Under the pieces are notes generated by a model. That model was not told the DNA's origin and made no database searches. It saw only the letters and a program-made list of their open reading frames with translations. From positions 1-64,000 of the forward strand of contig NZ_AUHB01000007.1 of assembly GCF_000422965.1 (NCBI RefSeq): a DNA stretch of 64,000 bases, in the 5' to 3' direction. The stretch comes from Pleomorphomonas oryzae DSM 16300. GTDB taxonomy: Bacteria > Pseudomonadota > Alphaproteobacteria > Rhizobiales > Pleomorphomonadaceae. This document shows, piece after piece, positions 49,237-59,858 of this stretch. The stretch's first letter is position 1; every line of letters starts with the position of its first letter. The position numbers and the translations under genes were made by a program.

Positions 49237-50098
49237 CGGCGTCGTCGCCGTCAGCAAGTTCCTGGCTTGGTCGGTGGTCGACGGGCCAGGAAACCGCTTC
49301 GTGCTGTTTCTGCAGGGCTGCAACTATCGCTGCGTCACCTGCCATAATCCGCATACCATCGGCGTCTGCAGCGACTGTGGCGCCTGCGTTGCCGTCTGTC
49401 CGTCGGGCGCCCTCACCAAGGCCGGCCGCAAGGTCGTCCACGATCCCAGCGTCTGCATCGCCTGCGACAGTTGCCTTGCCGCATGCCCGACCCGCGCCAA
49501 TCCGATGGTGCGGCGCCTGACGGTGGACGATGTGCTCGACCTTCTCCGCCGCAATGCGCCCTTTCTCAACGGGCTCACCGTGTCGGGTGGCGAGGCGACG
49601 CTGCAACTTGGTTTTCTGATCGACCTGTTCACGGCCATCCGGGCAGCGCCGGACCTTGCACACCTCACGCTGTTCATTGACAGCAACGGCCATCTGCCGG
49701 CTGAAGGCTGGCACAAGGTGCTGCCGCTCACCGATGGGGTGATGCTCGACATCAAGGCTTTCGATCCCGAACGCCACCGCCGCTTGACCGGCGCCGACAA
49801 CGATCTATCGCTGGCCTCGGCAAAGCTACTGGCGGGCGCTGGCAAGCTCTACGAACTGCGCTTCCTGCTGATTCCCGGCGAAACCGACCGGCCCGAAGAA
49901 ATCGCCGCACTCGCGGCGCTGGCGCGCGACCTCGGCCCGGAGACGCGCCTGCGCCTCAATGCCTTCCAGCACCACGGCGTGCGCGGTCCGGCGGCGAACT
50001 GGTCACCGATGCCGCGCGATGGCGTTGAAGCAGCCGCCGTCACTCTGAAGGCCGCAGGCATTGCCGAAGTGGCCACGCCGTCGGTCTGGTTGCCCTGA
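49229..50098 (+). CDS. yjjW: YjjW family glycine radical enzyme activase
   Basis: A 289-residue radical SAM enzyme that installs the glycyl radical on YjjI. The SAM cluster motif is Cys31-x3-Cys35-x2-Cys38 (GCNYRCVTCHN). An inserted double-cluster ferredoxin domain has Cys47/50/53/57 and Cys76/79/82/86. The GTG start lies inside the yjjI 3' end, an 8-base overlap that ensures matched synthesis. The frame ends 47 bases before a convergent tRNA gene. Confidence 0.9.
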   Translation: MSDGVVAVSKFLAWSVVDGPGNRFVLFLQGCNYRCVTCHNPHTIGVCSDCGACVAVCPSGALTKAGRKVVHDPSVCIACDSCLAACPTRANPMVRRLTVDDVLDLLRRNAPFLNGLTVSGGEATLQLGFLIDLFTAIRAAPDLAHLTLFIDSNGHLPAEGWHKVLPLTDGVMLDIKAFDPERHRRLTGADNDLSLASAKLLAGAGKLYELRFLLIPGETDRPEEIAALAALARDLGPETRLRLNAFQHHGVRGPAANWSPMPRDGVEAAAVTLKAAGIAEVATPSVWLP

Positions 50099-50144
50099 GG
50101 CAAAGACGAGCGCCCACTATTCCATACGGGAAATGCTTGGAAAA

Positions 50145-50234
50145 TGGCGGAGAGGGAGGGATTTGAACCCCCGATACCCTTGCGAGTATGCCGCATTTCG
50201 AGTGCGGTGCAATCGACCACTCTGCCACCTCTCC
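50145..50234 (-). tRNA. tRNA-Ser (anticodon CGA)
   Basis: On the minus strand, GGAGAGG (1-7) pairs with CCTCTCC. The anticodon stem CCGCA/TGCGG closes the loop CTCGAAA, giving anticodon CGA for UCG codons. A long variable arm (TACTCGCAAGGGTA), typical of tRNA-Ser, follows. The T-loop is TTCAAAT. The terminal CCA is encoded (50145-50147), followed by TTTT. Only the acceptor, anticodon and T stems were checked by eye. Confidence 0.93.
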
Positions 50235-50379
50235 GCGGTGCTTTTTGGGACGTTGATCCCGGTCGAAAGCGGCGCGGACCATAACCGCGGGCAAAGCCTC
50301 TGGCAAGAGGGGCAAAAGCCGATGGGAAGGGTTTTTTGATGCGCCTAAAAGCTTAAGCGGCCACCTCATCCTCGTCAGC

Positions 50380-50473
50380 CGCCGAAATACCCCCTTCGGC
50401 GTTGACCGGCGTAGGCTTTCCGTGTAGGGAAAACGCGGCTTAATGGGAGCCCGGTCAATTGCCCGGGTTTTTT
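50380..50473 (+). promoter_or_regulatory. Structured rplU leader with candidate attenuator
   Basis: The leader begins with a perfect hairpin CGCCGAA/TTCGGCG (50380-50386, 50395-50401). TTGACCGG (50402-50409) can pair perfectly with CCGGTCAA (50451-50458). The same segment is also the 5' arm of a terminator, CCCGG (50450-50454) with CCGGG (50463-50467), followed by six Ts and then GTTTTG. The two pairings exclude each other, as in transcription attenuators. The terminator stem is short but all GC. It lies 68 bases before rplU. The 5' half of the tRNA-rplU gap (50235-50379) shows nothing definite. Confidence 0.5.
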
Positions 50474-50540
50474 GTTTTGTCGATCCGTCGCGCGCCCGAA
50501 AGGTGCGGCGCGGCCAAAAACCATCTGAAGAAGGACTGGC

Positions 50541-50861
50541 ATGACCATGTTCGCAGTGATCAAGACCGGCGGCAAGCAGTACAAGGTTGCCGTTGACGAC
50601 GTATTCGACATCGAGAAGATCGAGCTTGAGGACGGCGCCGCCGTCACCTTCGAGGAAGTGCTGGCCGTCGGTTCCGACGCCGGTGTCACCCTTGGCGCCC
50701 CCACCGTTGCCGGCGCTACCGTCGTCGCCGAGGTGGTCGAGCAGACCCGCGGTCCCAAGGTGATCTCGTTCAAAAAGCGCCGTCGGCAGAATTCCAAGCG
50801 CAAGCGCGGTCACCGGCAGCTTCTGACCACGGTGAAGATCACCGCGATCAACGCCGCCTGA
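50541..50861 (+). CDS. rplU: 50S ribosomal protein L21
   Basis: A 106-residue bL21. The N-terminal [14 protein letters not shown] and basic [17 protein letters not shown] segment are diagnostic. AAGGA precedes the first ATG; Met3 is also possible. It is the first gene of the conserved rplU-rpmA unit and probably shares its leader control. Confidence 0.97.
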   Translation: MTMFAVIKTGGKQYKVAVDDVFDIEKIELEDGAAVTFEEVLAVGSDAGVTLGAPTVAGATVVAEVVEQTRGPKVISFKKRRRQNSKRKRGHRQLLTTVKITAINAA

Positions 50862-50974
50862 CGAAATTTCGTTCCGGCCACACTACTGCCGGAACCTGAC
50901 CCGATAACCGTCCATCAAGGTGTTGAGCACCGAACGGCTCCGCCAGCGGACGATACGACAGACAGGAGACTGAA

Positions 50975-51244
50975 ATGGCTCACAAGAAGGCAGGCGGCTC
51001 GTCCCGCAACGGTCGCGATACGGCCGGTCGACGCCTCGGCGTGAAGAAGTTCGGCGGCGAAGCCGTCATTCCGGGCAACATCATTATTCGCCAACGCGGC
51101 ACCCAGTGGCACCCGGGCGCCAACGTCGGCATGGGCGTCGATCACACGATCTTCGCTCTGACGGAAGGCAACGTGTCCTTCGCTACGAAAAGCAATGGCC
51201 GAGTCTACGTATCGGTCATGCCAACGACGGCGGCAGCTGAGTAA
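50975..51244 (+). CDS. rpmA: 50S ribosomal protein L27
   Basis: An 89-residue bL27, which sits at the ribosomal peptidyl transferase centre. [20 protein letters not shown] is the full conserved N-terminus without the Firmicutes cleavage extension. ACAGGAGAC provides the binding site. It lies 113 bases after rplU and is followed by a strong terminator. Confidence 0.97.
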   Translation: MAHKKAGGSSRNGRDTAGRRLGVKKFGGEAVIPGNIIIRQRGTQWHPGANVGMGVDHTIFALTEGNVSFATKSNGRVYVSVMPTTAAAE

Positions 51245-51318
51245 GCCGGATGGAGCTGAAGCGGCCCGCCGGCGTCCCACGGACCCGGACGGACCGCGCT
51301 TCTGGCGCGCGATGTGAC

Positions 51319-51344
51319 AGGGGAAGTGGGACACCACTTCCCCT
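51319..51344 (+). terminator. Terminator of the rplU-rpmA operon
   Basis: An 11-bp perfect stem AGGGGAAGTGG / CCACTTCCCCT (51319-51329, 51334-51344) closed by a GACA tetraloop, followed by GATTTCATTT. It lies 75 bases after rpmA and just before the next gene's binding site. Confidence 0.85.
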
Positions 51345-51373
51345 GATTTCATTTGGAGCGCGAGGAGAGCCCC

Positions 51374-52072
51374 ATGTCCGAATTAAGCGAGATCGAGGAA
51401 CCCGACAGTCCCTGCGGCTGGCCGTTGATGGCAGCGGTGAGGCCGGCCATCGAGACGCGGCGACTGATTCTGAGGCCGCCGGTCGACGATGATGCCGAGG
51501 CGATCGCCCGGCTTGCCAATTCGGCCGCAGTTGCTCGCAGCCTGGTGGGCATGCCCCATCCCTACCGCATCGAGCATGCCCGGCTCTGGCTTGCCGAGCC
51601 TGTGGACCCGCGCGGCCAGCGGCACCTCATCTGCCGGAAGGGTTTCGACGCGGCGCCGACACCGATCGGGGTGCTCACGCTCGACATGCACGGGCGGGCC
51701 GGACCCGGTTGGATCGGTTGTTGGCTCGGTGAACGCCACTGGGGACAAGGATTCGCAACAGAGGCCTGCCACGCTGCGATCGATTATGCCTTTGTTCACC
51801 AGAGACATGAGAGATTGTTGTTTGCCTGCAGGGTGACCAACCCGGCCGGACGACGGGTAATCGAGAAGTGCGGTTTCCAGATGGTGGCGCAGGAGCTGGC
51901 CTCGGTGGTCGGCAGCGGTGCCGCAGTGGCCATCGACCGCTTCCGCATCGATCGCAGTACCTGGGAGAGTATCAGGGCCTGGGAACCCTTGCGCGTCCAT
52001 GACCACGAGGCCGAAAGAACCGAGTGGAGCGAGCGGCGCGGAGAGTTTCAGGCTCCGGTGGACCGAATTTGA
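51374..52072 (+). CDS. GNAT acetyltransferase, RimJ/RimL type
   Basis: A 232-residue Acetyltransf_3 protein. ETRRLILRPPVDDDAEAIARL is the usual opening, and GWIGCWLGERHWGQGFATEA forms the acetyl-CoA site. NPAGRRVIEKCGF is the C-terminal motif. GAGGAGA five bases before the ATG at 51374 decides the start. This is the first of two GNAT genes that lie between rpmA and obgE in many Hyphomicrobiales; their targets are unknown. Confidence 0.87.
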   Translation: MSELSEIEEPDSPCGWPLMAAVRPAIETRRLILRPPVDDDAEAIARLANSAAVARSLVGMPHPYRIEHARLWLAEPVDPRGQRHLICRKGFDAAPTPIGVLTLDMHGRAGPGWIGCWLGERHWGQGFATEACHAAIDYAFVHQRHERLLFACRVTNPAGRRVIEKCGFQMVAQELASVVGSGAAVAIDRFRIDRSTWESIRAWEPLRVHDHEAERTEWSERRGEFQAPVDRI

Positions 52073-52217
52073 ATTCAGCGCCCCCCAGGGCTCGCGATCA
52101 AATTCCAGCCCCGCCGGAAACAAGTGAGTACTAGCGGTTGGACTTCCTACATCTATTCGGACGATTCATGTGCCGATGCAGATGGAAGAGCCCGGCCACT
52201 AGAGAAGTGAGTGCGGA

Positions 52218-52820
52218 ATGAAGTTGCTTTCCGGTGCCTTTGGGTCCTGGCGGCCACGCGCGGTGCTCTCCCCGCGCATCGAGACAAGTCGTCTCGTTTT
52301 GCGGCCGCTTGAACCCGCCGATGCCGATGCCGTTGCGGTCTATCTCGATGACATCGAGGTAGCACGCTGGCTTGTGCGTGTGCCTCATCCGTTCACCACC
52401 GAAGACGCCACCGACTTTATTGCCCAATGCTGCACGACCGCCAGCCTTGGCACGGCAACAACGCTCGGCATTGTGATCCGCGGCCACGACCGCGCGATCG
52501 TGCGCGGCATCGTCGCGTTGCACAGCCTCGACACCCGGCCGGAGATCGGTTTTTGGCTCGGCCGTCCTTTCTGGGGGCATGGACTGATGAGTGAAGCGGT
52601 CGACGCAACGCTGACCTGGGCCTATGCCAACCTCGATGTCGACGCCATCACCGCCGGCGCCTTTCAGGGCAACATTGCCTCGCTGGCCATCCAGGCCCGC
52701 CAGGGCTTCGAGGTTATCGGCATGAGCCGCCGCCCGTCGCTGATCGAAGAGCGGCTGCTCGACCATGTCGATACGCGCCTCACACGGGCGCGCCACGCCG
52801 CCCGACCGTGGCGACCGTGA
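52218..52820 (+). CDS. GNAT acetyltransferase, RimJ/RimL type
   Basis: A 200-residue second GNAT protein. IETSRLVLRPLEPADADAVA opens the domain, and IGFWLGRPFWGHGLMSEAVD is the acetyl-CoA binding region. NIASLAIQARQGFEVIG replaces the common NxxSxrvleklGF. It is only distantly similar to its neighbour, so the pair is an old duplication or two separate genes. Its 3' flank holds a palindromic repeat. Confidence 0.85.
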   Translation: MKLLSGAFGSWRPRAVLSPRIETSRLVLRPLEPADADAVAVYLDDIEVARWLVRVPHPFTTEDATDFIAQCCTTASLGTATTLGIVIRGHDRAIVRGIVALHSLDTRPEIGFWLGRPFWGHGLMSEAVDATLTWAYANLDVDAITAGAFQGNIASLAIQARQGFEVIGMSRRPSLIEERLLDHVDTRLTRARHAARPWRP

Positions 52821-52870
52821 CCCTCGGCTCGGCGTAATCCCAAAAATCCGTTCATTTTCGCCGCGCGATG

Positions 52871-55316
<2,446 letters not shown>

Positions 55317-55318
55317 CC

Positions 55319-56596
55319 ATGACCGCACTGACCGACGTTTCCGTTCATGACTTGATGGCCGACATCGGCCGGCGCGCCCGCGTCGCCGCCCGCCGCCTTG
55401 CCCGCGCTTCCACCAAGGAAAAGACGGCGGCGCTCACCGCGATGGCGGCAGAGGTGCGTGCCCGCGAGGCCGACATCCTCAAGGCCAACGCCTTGGATGT
55501 CGCGGCGATGAAGGAGAGTGGCGTCATCGCCTCCTTCCTGGATCGTGGCACGCTTGATCCTGCCCGCATCGAGGAGATCGCTCGGGCGCTTGAGGAAATC
55601 GCCGCCCTGCCCGATCCGGTCGGCCGCGTGCTGGCCGCCTGGACGCGACCGAATGGCCTTGCCATCGAGCGGGTGGCGACGCCGCTCGGCGTCGTCGGCA
55701 TCATCTTCGAAAGTCGACCCAATGTGACGGCCGACGCTGGCGCGCTCTGCCTGATGGCCGGCAACGCCGCCATCCTGCGCTGCGGCTCCGATTCGATGCG
55801 CTCTTCGCAGGCCATCCTTGCCGCGCTGGCCGCTGGTCTTCGCACGGCCGGTCTGCCGGAGGACGCCATTCAGTTGGTACCGATCAAAGACCGCGCTGCC
55901 GTCGGTGAAATGCTGACAGGCCTGAACGGATCGATCGACGTCATCGTGCCGCGCGGCGGCAAGAGCCTCGTTGCCCGCGTGCAGACCGAGGCGCGCGTGC
56001 CGGTGTTCGCCCATCTCGAGGGCATCTGCCACATCTACATCGACAAAGCCGCCGATCTCGATATGGCGGTCACCGTCACCGTCAACGCCAAACTCAGGCG
56101 CGTCGGCGTTTGCGGTTCGGCCGAGACGCTGCTCGTCGACCGCGCCGTGGCAGACACTCACCTCCTGCCGATTTTGACCGCCCTCCACGAGCGTGGCTGC
56201 GAGATCCGGGCGACGGCGGAGATTCGCGCCCGATTCCCGTCGGCCGTGCCTGTGACGGAAGCCGACTGGTCGACCGAATATCTGGCGCCGATCATCTCGG
56301 TGGCGCTTGTCGATGGCGTCGATGCGGCCGTTGAGCACATCGAAACCTACGGCTCGCATCACACCGAGAGCATCATCACGGCCGATGAGGCGACCGCCGC
56401 CCACTTTCTTGCCAACGTCGATTCGGCCATCGTGCTGCACAATGCCTCAACGCAGTTTGCCGACGGCGGTGAATTCGGCATGGGAGCCGAGATCGGCATT
56501 GCCACCGGCAAGATGCATGCGCGCGGTCCGGTTGGCGTCGAACAGCTGACGTCGTTCAAGTATCGTGTGCACGGCAGGGGCCAGACGCGCCCGTGA
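55319..56596 (+). CDS. proA: Glutamate-5-semialdehyde dehydrogenase
   Basis: A 425-residue enzyme that reduces glutamyl-5-phosphate with [24 protein letters not shown], the catalytic Cys in [13 protein letters not shown], and the C-terminal [20 protein letters not shown] are all conserved. It immediately follows proB, and its stop overlaps the nadD GTG start by 4 bases. Length and motifs are complete. Confidence 0.96.
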   Translation: MTALTDVSVHDLMADIGRRARVAARRLARASTKEKTAALTAMAAEVRAREADILKANALDVAAMKESGVIASFLDRGTLDPARIEEIARALEEIAALPDPVGRVLAAWTRPNGLAIERVATPLGVVGIIFESRPNVTADAGALCLMAGNAAILRCGSDSMRSSQAILAALAAGLRTAGLPEDAIQLVPIKDRAAVGEMLTGLNGSIDVIVPRGGKSLVARVQTEARVPVFAHLEGICHIYIDKAADLDMAVTVTVNAKLRRVGVCGSAETLLVDRAVADTHLLPILTALHERGCEIRATAEIRARFPSAVPVTEADWSTEYLAPIISVALVDGVDAAVEHIETYGSHHTESIITADEATAAHFLANVDSAIVLHNASTQFADGGEFGMGAEIGIATGKMHARGPVGVEQLTSFKYRVHGRGQTRP

Positions 56597-57198
56597 CGAC
56601 ACCCCGCCTTCCCGCCACGCTTGCCGGCATGCGCATCGGTCTTTACGGCGGGTCCTTCAACCCGCCGCACCGGGGCCACGCCCACGTGGCCCATCTGGCG
56701 CTTCAGCGGCTCGGGCTCGATCGTATCTGGTGGCTGGTCAGCCCCGGCAATCCCTTGAAGTCGACGGACGGCCTTCCGGACGTCGGCCAGCGGTTGGCCG
56801 CGGTGCGGCGGGTCGCCAAGCATCCGCGCGCCGTCGTCACCGACCTCGAAGCGCGGCTCGGCACCCGCTACACCATCGACTTTGTCCGTCGCTTGAAGGG
56901 GCTCAGACCCACAGTCCGCTTTGTGCTGGTGATCGGCGCCGACAATTGGGCGACCTTCCACCACTGGGGCGGCTGGCGGCAGATTGCCCAGATGGTGCCG
57001 ATCGCCGTCATCGACCGGCCCGGCGCCACCTTCGCGGCGTTGTCCTCACCGGCCGCCCGCACATTTGCCGGCGCACGCATCGCCGAGCGCGACGGTCTTC
57101 TGCTGCCCAGCCTTACGCCGCCCGCCTGGATATTCATCGCCGGCGTCAAGGTGCCGCTGTCATCGAGCAACCTTCGACGCGCCGCCGGCCGGGCTTAG
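56593..57198 (+). CDS. nadD: Nicotinate-nucleotide adenylyltransferase
   Basis: A 201-residue enzyme that makes deamido-NAD from nicotinate mononucleotide and [17 protein letters not shown] (residues 16-29) includes the HxGH nucleotidyltransferase motif, and [10 protein letters not shown] is the C-terminal SSTxxR variant. [11 protein letters not shown] is typical of NadD. The GTG start overlaps the proA stop by 4 bases. Confidence 0.93.
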   Translation: MTTPRLPATLAGMRIGLYGGSFNPPHRGHAHVAHLALQRLGLDRIWWLVSPGNPLKSTDGLPDVGQRLAAVRRVAKHPRAVVTDLEARLGTRYTIDFVRRLKGLRPTVRFVLVIGADNWATFHHWGGWRQIAQMVPIAVIDRPGATFAALSSPAARTFAGARIAERDGLLLPSLTPPAWIFIAGVKVPLSSSNLRRAAGRA

Positions 57199-57314
57199 CC
57201 ATTGGTCCCGGCGATCTTGAAAACGTCACCATCAAGGTTCATCCTTTTATGCATCGGCGATTGTCGGCATTGGGCCGTCCGCCGCGGACCACTTCACGAG
57301 GTGCACCCCTGAGT

Positions 57315-57734
57315 ATGTCCTTCACTGAGGGCGCTTTCAGCGCCAACCCCTTTTCTGACGTCGCCGCGTTCTCGGGCGATGCCCCCCCTCTCCCGCGTTC
57401 TTTGCTCGACACGATTCTCACCAGCCTTGACGATGCCAAGGCCGAGGACGTTGTTGACATCGACGTTGCCGCCAAGACGCCGATCGCCGACCACATGGTG
57501 ATCTGCACCGGTCGCTCCAGCCGCCACGTCGGTGCCATTTCCGACCATCTGGCCAAGGACCTCAAGGATGCGGGCTTCGGCAATGTCGCCATCGAGGGTC
57601 AACCTGCCTGTGACTGGGTGTTGATTGACGCAGGTTCGGTGATCGTTCACGTCTTCCGCCCGGAAGTCCGCGAGTTCTATCATCTTGAGAAGATGTGGGC
57701 GCCCGACCCGGCCCCTCAAACCGGCCGTCGTTGA
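57315..57734 (+). CDS. rsfS: Ribosomal silencing factor RsfS
   Basis: A 139-residue RsfS/Iojap protein that binds L14 and blocks subunit joining. SLDDAKAEDVVDIDVAAKTP, DHMVICTGRSSRHVGAI, the CDWVLIDAGSVIVHVF segment and REFYHLEKMW are diagnostic. An in-frame ATG at 57249 would add 22 residues with little family support, so 57315 is preferred, though both have weak binding sites. The order nadD-rsfS-rlmH is conserved. Confidence 0.92.
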   Translation: MSFTEGAFSANPFSDVAAFSGDAPPLPRSLLDTILTSLDDAKAEDVVDIDVAAKTPIADHMVICTGRSSRHVGAISDHLAKDLKDAGFGNVAIEGQPACDWVLIDAGSVIVHVFRPEVREFYHLEKMWAPDPAPQTGRR

Positions 57735-57801
57735 GGTGCCCGCCCGGAAAGATTCCGTCTTTCTTGGCAAAGCGGCTGCCTGAACTGGAACAAACCGCTC
57801 G

Positions 57802-57882
57802 GAGAAGCTTTCCGGAATTGCGGATGCTCCAAAACGGTTCGGAAGCTTCTCATGACCCCGACGCGCGGGGCCGTTGGCCCCG
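57802..57882 (+). other. Two stable hairpins in the rsfS-rlmH gap
   Basis: In this 184-base gap GAGAAGCTT (57802-57810) pairs with AAGCTTCTC (57843-57851), and inner bases extend it with small bulges. CGGGGCC (57866-57872) pairs with GGCCCCG (57876-57882) over a GTT loop. A third GC repeat follows just before rlmH. No U-run follows, so these are unlikely to be simple terminators. They may form a structured rlmH leader or a processed RNA. Confidence 0.5.
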
Positions 57883-57918
57883 CCGATATGGCGCGTGCGC
57901 CTGATAAGACAGAGACTG

Positions 57919-58401
57919 ATGCGCATCGCCATTCATGCTGTTGGAAAACTGAAGGCCGGCCCTGAGCGGGAGCTCGCCGACCGCTACCTCGACCGTGCCG
58001 ACAAGGCTGGCCGCGCCATTGGGTTTTCCTCGGTCACCGCCCGCGAGATCGTCGAAAGCCGCGCACGCGAGGCAGTGCAGCGCAAGGAAGAAGAAGCACG
58101 TGAGCTTCTGACCGACCTGCCACCGGGCGCCCTGCTGATCGCCCTGGACGAACGGGGTGATTCGCCGACCTCCGAGCGATTCGCTCAAATGCTTGGTGAG
58201 GCCCGCGATCGCGGTACGCCCAACACCGTTCTGCTCATCGGCGGACCGGATGGCCATGGGCAAGAGCTGCTGTCACGCGCCGGCCACCGCATTTCCTTTG
58301 GCCGGCTGACTTGGCCGCATCAAATCGTCCGCATTCTTGCCGCAGAGCAGGTCTATCGTGCAGTCACCATCTTGAGTGGCCATCCCTATCATCGGCCCTG
58401 A
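57919..58401 (+). CDS. rlmH: 23S rRNA (pseudouridine-1915-N3)-methyltransferase RlmH
   Basis: A 160-residue SPOUT methyltransferase using S-adenosylmethionine. MRIAIHAVGKLK opens the protein, LLIGGPDGHG is the trefoil-knot motif, and RILAAEQVYRAVTILSGHPYHR is the conserved end. A run of 15 upstream codons was not included because homology starts at this ATG. It modifies helix 69 of 23S rRNA. Confidence 0.95.
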   Translation: MRIAIHAVGKLKAGPERELADRYLDRADKAGRAIGFSSVTAREIVESRAREAVQRKEEEARELLTDLPPGALLIALDERGDSPTSERFAQMLGEARDRGTPNTVLLIGGPDGHGQELLSRAGHRISFGRLTWPHQIVRILAAEQVYRAVTILSGHPYHRP

Positions 58402-58505
58402 CCTGTCCGACGTTTGTCCCATCGATCCTTGGTTGACGAAGCGTTAACGGAAAGGCCGATAGGTTCGGCCGCTCGACCGCACAGCCACCGGACAGCTCAT
58501 CGTCT

Positions 58506-59858
58506 ATGCCGCCCCAAACGCGACGTCCCGGAGCCTGCCGCCTTGCCATCGCCGCCATCGTCGCGGCGATGCCTAGCTATGCCATGGCTCAGGAGGGCCT
58601 GCCGCCCGAGGCAACGGCTTTTGCGCCGGCAACCAGCTCAATCCGACCGGCCGCGTTGTCCAACAGCACCGTCGACTCCGATCAGGTAGAAGCCGAACGG
58701 GCACTGAAGGACCAGGAACTGGCCAAGCTTCGCAGTTCCATGGAGTTGTCGGCTGAAAAACAGGCGGAGATTGCCGCCGAAATCGCCGGCCTGTCCCGCG
58801 ATCAGCAGGCTCTCAACGATCAGCTCGTCACCTCGGCAGCCCGTGTTCAGGCGCTTGAGCAGTCGATTACCGACAGCGAAGAGCGTCTGGCCCGCGGTGC
58901 CGATAATGAGGCCCGAATCCGCGCCTCGCTCGTTGCCCGCCGGGACGTGTTGATCGCCGTGCTGTCTACCGCCCAGCGTATTGGCCGCCAACCGCCGCCG
59001 GCGCTGGTCGTCAGCCCTGAGGATGCGCTGAAGGCCGTGCGCTCGGCGGTCGTGGTCGGCGCCGTGCTGCCGGAGATTCGGCTTGAAGCGGAAGCCCTGC
59101 AATCCGATCTCGATGCTCTCGTCACCGAAAGAACCCGCGCCGCCGCCGAACGCGATCGTCTCAGGGCCGATGCCGCGGCCATTGCCGAGGAGCGGCAGCG
59201 TTTAACGCTGCTCATTGACAAGAAAAAAACCGAGAGCGAAGCACGATCTGCCGACCTCGCGGCCGAGAAGGCCCGCGCCGAGGAACTGGCCAAGCATGCC
59301 CGCAGCCTCGAAGAGCTGATCGCCGGCATGAAGAAGGCGCTGCCGGCAAGCCGCATCGAATCATCTCCCCCCACGGCAGCTGCGCCTGGCAGCGGCCGTC
59401 TCGGACCGGCTATCGCCTTTGCAGACGCCAAGGGACGATTGATTCTGCCTGTGCGCGGCGTCAATCTGCAAACCTTCGGCGACGACAACGGCTTTGGAGG
59501 CGTCTCGCAGGGCCAGTCGATCGCTACTCGCGCCGGTGCTCGCGTGGTTTCGCCGGCCGATGGTCGCGTCGTCTACGCCGGACCGTTCCGTTCTTACGGA
59601 CAGCTCTTGATCCTCGACGCTGGCGACGACTATCATATCGTGCTTGCCGGCATGGAACGGATCGACGTCCAGCTGGACCAATTTGTTTTGACGGGCGAGC
59701 CTGTCGGTGTCATGGGAAACCAGCGGCTGGCCAGCGCCGCCGCGCTGGATGCCAGCGTCACGCAGCCCGTGCTTTACGTCGAATTTCGCAAAGGTGGAAC
59801 TTCGATCGATCCCTCCCCCTGGTGGGTCGCATCGCAGGATCGGAAGGTCAGCGGATGA
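58506..59858 (+). CDS. EnvC-like murein hydrolase activator
   Basis: A 450-residue periplasmic protein. A signal peptide is likely (cleaved near AMAQEG). A long coiled coil (about residues 60-290) is followed by a LytM/M23 domain (about 315-445). The LytM metal ligands are not conserved: the usual HGxxYxT is DDYHIVLAGM and LHFEIR is LYVEFR. It is therefore probably an activator of amidases, as for EnvC, rather than an enzyme. It overlaps ctpA by 4 bases. Confidence 0.88.
   Translation: MPPQTRRPGACRLAIAAIVAAMPSYAMAQEGLPPEATAFAPATSSIRPAALSNSTVDSDQVEAERALKDQELAKLRSSMELSAEKQAEIAAEIAGLSRDQQALNDQLVTSAARVQALEQSITDSEERLARGADNEARIRASLVARRDVLIAVLSTAQRIGRQPPPALVVSPEDALKAVRSAVVVGAVLPEIRLEAEALQSDLDALVTERTRAAAERDRLRADAAAIAEERQRLTLLIDKKKTESEARSADLAAEKARAEELAKHARSLEELIAGMKKALPASRIESSPPTAAAPGSGRLGPAIAFADAKGRLILPVRGVNLQTFGDDNGFGGVSQGQSIATRAGARVVSPADGRVVYAGPFRSYGQLLILDAGDDYHIVLAGMERIDVQLDQFVLTGEPVGVMGNQRLASAAALDASVTQPVLYVEFRKGGTSIDPSPWWVASQDRKVSG

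Noticed and set aside
59405-59858. Active M23 endopeptidase annotation for the EnvC-like protein
   Set aside because: The zinc-binding His and Asp positions of the LytM domain are replaced, so it is described as an activator and not a peptidase.
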